Source of the DNA: Opeltia flavorubescens
Taxonomy: Eukaryota; Ascomycota; Lecanoromycetes; Teloschistales; Teloschistaceae
Direction: 5' to 3'
NCBI GenBank assembly: GCA_000442125.1
Contig: KE546982.1
Span: 767,889 to 831,888, forward strand
Length of the DNA: 64,000 nucleotides
Shown here: one piece after another, positions 59,945-64,000 of the stretch
Layout of the letters: each line of letters starts with the position of its first letter
How positions within the stretch are numbered: position 1 is the first letter of the stretch
Translations under genes and position numbers: made by a program
The notes under the pieces: model-generated
Database searches by the model: none
Seen by the model: the letters and a program-made list of their open reading frames with translations, nothing else
What the model was told of the DNA's origin: nothing

Positions 59945-60016
59945 GAAATTAATTATAAAAGAATTAATTATAAAAAAATTAATTATAAAAGAATTAATTA
60001 TAAAAAAATTAATAAA
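59945..60016. repeat. 16-bp tandem repeat (AATTAATTATAAAAGA)
   Basis: Four to five nearly identical AATTAATTATAAAARA units stand head to tail. Close identity in a block otherwise scrambled by mutation suggests recent slippage after RIP. Confidence 0.75.
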
Positions 60017-60858
60017 AAAATAATAATATTAATATTTTATTTATATAATAAAACTATTAAATATTAATAATAATATAATTATTTTAAATTAACTATTATT
60101 ATTTTATAAAAGTTTTTTTTTATTTGAAAAATATTAAATTATTATATTTAAAAATATTATTTGACCGTTTAATAAAAATTTTTTTTTAAATATACTAAAT
60201 TATAGATTTAATAATTATAAAGTTATTTTATTAATAATTATTATCGAAATATACTATAAATAGTATATAAAATTATATAAATTTATATAATAATATTTTT
60301 TAAAAATAAATAAATTATTTTTATATATTATTTCTATTAAAATATAATAAATATTTAATCTATTATAATATAGAAAACAAATATAATTATTTAAATTAAA
60401 AGTTTATAATTTATTTTTAAATTTATAAAACGGTTTAATATTATAATTAATAAAATATAAATTTTAATTGAAAATAAAAAATTTAAATATTAAAAATTTA
60501 TTACAATTAAATAATATTATATATTTTTATATTATAAAAATTAAATTATATTTTATTTATTATTAATTTATAATTATAAAAATTTATTTATTATTAAAAT
60601 TATTAAATTTTTTTATTTATTTTTTTTTATATATAAATATAATAATTATAGAAAAATTATTGATATTAAATTATTAATAAAAGAAATTAATATTATTTGA
60701 ATTAAAATTTTATTTATTTTTTCAAATTTAAATAATAACTAGTATAAATTTAATAAATTAAATTAAAAGTTTTTAATTAAATTATTAGATTAGAATTTAT
60801 AATTTAATTTAACTTTTAATTTATAAATATAAATTTAGAACCGATTTAATATACTAGT

Positions 60859-60960
60859 AACCCGGTTTAAATTTAACCCGATACGCTAATAACCCGACCA
60901 GGAACCGACCGCCAAGCTAAAAACCCGGGTTCGACCCGACCCAACCCGACCCGACCTGAC
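60859..60960. repeat. ACCCG-type pentanucleotide repeat at the isochore boundary
   Basis: AACCCG and GACCC phrases recur from about 60,859, becoming a near-perfect GACCC array at 60,931-60,960. The array sits exactly where the AT-rich block ends. It may mark the end of an old transposon, since some retroposons end in short tandem repeats, or a boundary microsatellite. Confidence 0.6.
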
Positions 60961-61010
60961 CAGTCTACGCCCGCCTGTCAAGAAATCGCTTCCTCAACTT
61001 CCCACCCCTC

Positions 61011-61018
61011 TATATATT
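61011..61018 (+). promoter_or_regulatory. TATA-like element of the phosphotransferase gene
   Basis: TATATATT lies 20 bp upstream of the ATG at 61,038, after a CT-rich stretch. The close spacing implies a very short leader, or that it is not the functional TATA box. Confidence 0.3.
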
Positions 61019-61037
61019 CCCAGCTTTCAAGTCGAAG

Positions 61038-62510
61038 ATGGTTCTTCGTCGCTGCAGTGTTGAGGCTTGTAGCAACGCGGCCGATCGATATCTCGGAAGC
61101 TGCATGATATGCGCACAGCATCTGTGTCCCGGTCATCTTCGATCAGACACTCACATCTGCCCGTCCATGGTACGTTCTCCTCGAGTCGAAGTAGCCTCTG
61201 CTGAGACCAAGCTGAACACGCACTAACGCCGACCATGATAGGACGACGATCCAGAAGCATATTACGCCGCCTATCGCAAAGCGAAAGAGAAGCATCTCAA
61301 GTCTTTGTTGAGCAAAATAAACGTCGCCGCCCTGGAGCTGGCCGCCAGCCAAGCGCGAGACGATATCGCATGCTACATCCCCGCCTTTGCCGACCATATC
61401 GATCCACCTTCTCAGCTCGACATTGTCTCTAGCCAATGTGGCGGTCAGAATTGCCACGTGGAAGTCAAATTCGCCGATGGGGTGACTTGGATCGCACGCA
61501 TCCGCCTCAATGACCCACTCCTCCCGCCGCCCAGCATCCAAAATTACATCACCTTGAGCGAGGTCGCAACGCTTACATTTCTACTCGAGACAAAGGTACC
61601 AGCTCCGCGCGTCTACGCTTACGCGTTGGAATCTCCTGATAATGCCGTGGGCACGTCCTATATCCTAATGGAAAAGGTGATGGGAAGGCCGTTGGACTGG
61701 GACTGTGCCACAGCAGAGCAGCGGACCCGGGTGATGGAGCAATTGGCCGATGTGTATTTGGAGCTCGAGCAGCACCCGATCACATTGATGGGTTCTCCAA
61801 GTCCACCACCAGTGCCTGGGAAACCCGGTTCCGTCTCCATCGGCAGATTCGCACAGATGCCATGTTTCGAAACGCCGGAGCAGGGGTTGGGTCCTTTCCG
61901 GACGCTTAAAGCAGCGTACACGGCTATACTCGATCTACAAATACGGATGCTCGCTAGTCACGAGGTCAGCAGCTTGCCAGTGGACAACTACCTTGCCTTG
62001 CGCTGGCGGCTGAATGCCCTGGAGGGACTAGTAGCCAGCTCAAAGTCCCGAGAAGGACCATTTTACCTCAAACACGCTGACGATAAGGGAGACCACATCA
62101 TGATAGACGAAGAATACAACATCACGGGCATTATTGACTGGGAATTTGCATCGACCGAGCCCTGGGAGTCAGCATTTAGCAGCCCATGTTTCATGTGGCC
62201 GGTAGCCAAGTTCTACGATGGTGACGACTCGCTTGCTCCGGATGAGATGGAATTCGCTTCAATCTTTGACCAGCACGGGCGCAGGGACATTGGGGGGAGG
62301 ATACGTGGCGGTCGCCCCTGGCAACGTTACCTCTTCTTTTTGGGGGGCGGCATCCCACGGGACATGTCCGAGTTCGAGCCGCTCTTTCAGGGCTTGCGGA
62401 GGAGCTTCATGCGCGAAGACACAAAGCCCATCTCATCGTACGCGGACTGGAAGGCTGACATTTGGAAGGAGTATATAGCGGGGCATGATTGGATTCAAGC
62501 TTTGATGTAG
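61038..62510 (+). CDS. Zinc-knuckle plus APH-family phosphotransferase (two exons)
   Basis: Exons 61,038-61,169 and 61,242-62,510 flank a 72-nt phase-0 intron (GTACGT...GATAG, branch CACTAAC), giving 466 aa. Exon 1 is a cysteine/histidine knuckle: C6, C11, C22-x2-C25, H28, C30, H33, H39, C41, AN1-like. Exon 2 is an aminoglycoside-phosphotransferase-type kinase: GGQNCHVEVKFADGVTWIAR (nucleotide-loop region), SYILMEKVMGRPLDW (hinge), LKHADDKGDH with the catalytic aspartate, and ITGIIDWEFAS with the metal-binding aspartate. Where APH enzymes have N in the loop, this has H in a KGDH motif. As I recall, that is usual in this fungal family, as are the C-terminal FSSPCFMWPV and YLFFLGGGIPRDM blocks. 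No breaks are seen even though AT-rich RIP blocks lie on both sides. Substrate unknown; a small-molecule kinase is more likely than antibiotic resistance. Confidence 0.9.
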
Positions 62511-62850
62511 CCAAATCGACTACAAGAAACCAGAAAAGATGTAGCGTAGACTGTTTCTTTCCAAGTCTCAAATGACATGGCTACCACGACATTCAAAGGC
62601 AATGAGATCCCGCACATGTCGCCTCTGTGATCACTGATAATACCTCTACTCTGCCGCAATGCCGATGCAGCAACGACGGCTAAATTGCGCCACGCCTGCC
62701 TTTCACCGGGCGCACGAATTGATACAGCAAGGCCACCCAACAGTTTCTTGTTGTTTATTCCCTGCAGCCTTGCTAGGAAAGTGGGCAAATCAGACCTGAA
62801 TACATGGCAATGTCTTGCTGGATTACAGACAAAGATAGAAGGAAGACGCG
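62511..62850. other. No supported gene
   Basis: Downstream flank of the phosphotransferase gene. A minus frame over 62,495-62,953 (152 codons, from a GTG) runs opposite both the gene end and the coiled-coil scrap below and is probably a shadow. Confidence 0.4.
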
Positions 62851-63030
62851 GAGAAGTAGAAGCAGCTAAAAATCCCACTGCAGAAAGCTCAACAGCGCTT
62901 AGTAGAAGCTGCCAATAAGCAGCATGGGTATGCGAAAGAAATGCGACGATCACAAATAAGGACTGAGAATCTAGAAAACAGACGTGCTGAGGATCTCATC
63001 CAATAGCTGGTACGACTCAATAAGTCGTAG
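62851..63030 (+). pseudogene. Coiled-coil coding fossil with TAG stops
   Basis: The plus frame reads EK, stop, KQLKIPLQKAQQRLVEAANK, QHGYAKEMRRSQIRTENLEN, RRAEDLIQ, stop, LVRLNKS, stop, GYSGWAT. The helical Q/E/R-rich pattern is clear. All three stops are TAG at 62,857, 63,014 and 63,028, each explained by CAG to TAG, a CpA-to-TpA change. It seems to be the tail of a coiled-coil protein, family unknown, lightly hit by RIP-type mutation while the neighbouring gene was spared. Confidence 0.4.
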
Positions 63031-63319
63031 GGATACAGTGGATGGGCCACTCGAGGCCACCCTGGGATGAGGCTTTCCTATACCGGACTGCTGTCTGCAC
63101 AATGATTATTATTAGACGACTATTTCGATATATCCAGTCGATTCTCTACTATCCATCCAGACGGCAGGGAACAGGTCACTTTCCAGCAAGATGAAACAGA
63201 AAAAGAATGCTAATCTGTATAAATCATTGCAGGTGCCTCAATGCTCCTAGTCGATTACCAGATTATGCCCAATGCCCATTGCATAAATCATTTCGCATGT
63301 TGGCCAACACCGCCCTCCC
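63031..63319. other. No supported gene
   Basis: Short plus frame 63,207-63,413 overlaps the next ORF on the other strand. Nothing recognised. Confidence 0.4.
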
Positions 63320-63595
63320 TCAATCTCGAGACATCGCCCCTGTAAGGTTGACCTCGGACCAGAAAAAGCCACGGTTATCCAAGTCGTCTAGCCTCCGTCT
63401 ATCAAGTGCTTGATCAGCAAGACCGTAAAGCTCAATGGATGGAAGTGGGAACGCACGGGCTGCGCAATGATTTTTACCGGACACTGCCCAATTATTACAA
63501 CCCTGCGTTTGACATTTCTTAGCCACCCCAGCATTGACATTGGAACCACCCGGATTGATGTTGGGACCGCTCGGTTTAGCATCGATACCGCTCAT
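63320..63595 (-). CDS. Small zinc-knuckle protein, 91 codons or spliced
   Basis: ATG at 63,595 on the minus strand. The start is low in complexity (MSGIDAKPSGPNINPGGSNV), followed by a knuckle, KKCQTQGCNNWAVSGKNHC, with the C-x4-C-x10-C spacing of small fungal cysteine-rich proteins. The rest (LDRRRLDDLDNRGFFW...) is charged. A 48-nt stretch, 63,456-63,409 (GTGCGT...GATCAAG), may be an intron; its removal keeps the frame. Only three cysteines and no following histidine are seen, so the zinc site may be incomplete. The knuckle resembles that of the phosphotransferase about 1 kb away. It lies about 150 bp from the next AT-rich block. Confidence 0.45.
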   Translation of the reverse strand: MSGIDAKPSGPNINPGGSNVNAGVAKKCQTQGCNNWAVSGKNHCAARAFPLPSIELYGLADQALDRRRLDDLDNRGFFWSEVNLTGAMSRD

Positions 63596-63744
63596 CCTGA
63601 TTCTTTATACTTGGGTTGATGAAATGTGGTCGAATGTGATTCAATCGTTGAATTATAAAGTACTGAAGTTCGGGTGCATTTAATTGCGTTGCGGCCTTGA
63701 AAGCTGGGGTGATGTAGTGGATGTTGGCCTTGTCGTACAAAGGG
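63596..63744. other. Upstream flank of the small zinc-knuckle ORF
   Basis: Normal composition, no gene seen. Presumably holds that ORF's promoter. Confidence 0.35.
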
Positions 63745-64000
63745 TGGAAAAACGCTAGATTTATTTAAAAAATCTAGTATTATATAATAACTAATAGTAT
63801 ATATATACAGAAATTAATGATATTATATTTTATATAGATTATTTTTAGTTACAACTATTTAGTATATAATAAATATAGGTTGATATTATATATTAAAGGT
63901 AAAAAAATATTTATTTATAGAATCAATAATTAAATAAATATAGACGCTAGATAACGTTAAATTTTACTAGATAAATCTAGTCCAAAGGTTTTTTTCGGGT
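63745..64000. other. Second AT-rich RIP-like block, runs off the window
   Basis: Composition switches abruptly near 63,750 to TA-rich sequence like the 46-61 kb block. CTAGATTTATTTAAAAAATC near 63,754 and ACTAGATAAATCTAGTCC near 63,968 contain matching CTAGATTTAT arms in opposite orientation. These could be terminal inverted repeats of a short element about 230 bp long. The evidence is thin. Confidence 0.45.

Larger units (their letters stand above)
46060..60840. other. RIP-mutated AT-rich block
   Basis: Nearly 15 kb is made mostly of A and T. CA and TG dinucleotides are almost absent, TA is in great excess, and CG survives in scattered TCGA and CCGC phrases. This CpA-to-TpA pattern is what RIP leaves in repeated DNA of Pezizomycotina. 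No long open frame exists. The core is one LTR retrotransposon (48,035-57,211). The flanks (46.06-48.03 and 57.21-60.84 kb) must be other repeats. A plus stretch around 47.2-47.6 kb and others look like eroded coding sequence, but I can name no family. Centromeric or heterochromatic function is possible and not testable here. Confidence 0.9.

Noticed and set aside
46060-60840. Mitochondrial DNA insertion or mitochondrial contig
   Set aside because: AT content is right, but no mitochondrial genes are seen. Lack of CpA/TpG with surviving CpG, and a Gypsy pol with LTRs, show RIP-mutated nuclear repeat DNA.
46060-60840. Centromere
   Set aside because: Some fungal centromeres are RIP-rich blocks, but composition alone cannot tell; CENP-A binding data would be needed. 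Left open, not called.
62495-62953. 152-codon minus ORF downstream of the phosphotransferase
   Set aside because: No ATG start, overlaps the real gene end and runs opposite the coiled-coil frame; probable shadow.

Overview
The window looks like nuclear DNA of a filamentous ascomycete (Pezizomycotina). The protein-coding loci carry short spliceosomal introns (48 to 109 nt, GTRNGY...YAG with CTRAY-like branch sites). The recognisable families are fungal: DUF7924-like nuclease-fold protein, fungal HNH protein, DUF4419, VID27, and a zinc-knuckle phosphotransferase. About 14.8 kb has been reduced to extreme AT content by loss of CpA/TpG in favour of TpA, the signature of repeat-induced point mutation (RIP). 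I cannot name the species.

Layout. From 1 to about 46 kb the sequence has ordinary base composition but is gene-poor and full of decayed material. Apparently sound genes are a four-exon unknown gene (11,966-13,151, one in-frame stop), an HNH nuclease-domain gene (16,095-14,787, minus), a kinase-fold gene (21,744-22,907) and a two-exon PD-(D/E)XK-like gene (42,976-44,671). Between them lie gene fossils: DUF4419 (19,167-19,838), a VID27 fragment (36,484-36,025, minus), a kelch fragment (about 29.25-29.41 kb), a zinc-knuckle fragment (20.9-21.0 kb) and several unnamed coding-like pieces with one to three stops. There are also many degenerate minisatellites, clustered at 4.6-7.2 kb and 30.9-31.5 kb.

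From about 46.06 to 60.84 kb lies the AT-rich RIP block. Its core is a Ty3/Gypsy LTR retrotransposon fossil at 48,035-57,211 on the minus strand, with two 298-bp LTRs and a probable 5-bp target duplication. From 60.9 to 63.74 kb is a small island of normal composition with an intact zinc-knuckle plus APH-type phosphotransferase gene (61,038-62,510), a coiled-coil fossil and a small zinc-knuckle ORF. A second AT-rich block begins near 63.75 kb and runs off the window.

Together this reads as an accessory, repeat-rich compartment (subtelomeric, centromere-flanking or accessory chromosome) rather than a pathway or biosynthetic cluster. The surviving genes encode nuclease-fold, kinase-fold and zinc-binding proteins of lineage-variable fungal families. 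I see no shared operon-like logic, and no completely new system can be claimed from sequence alone.
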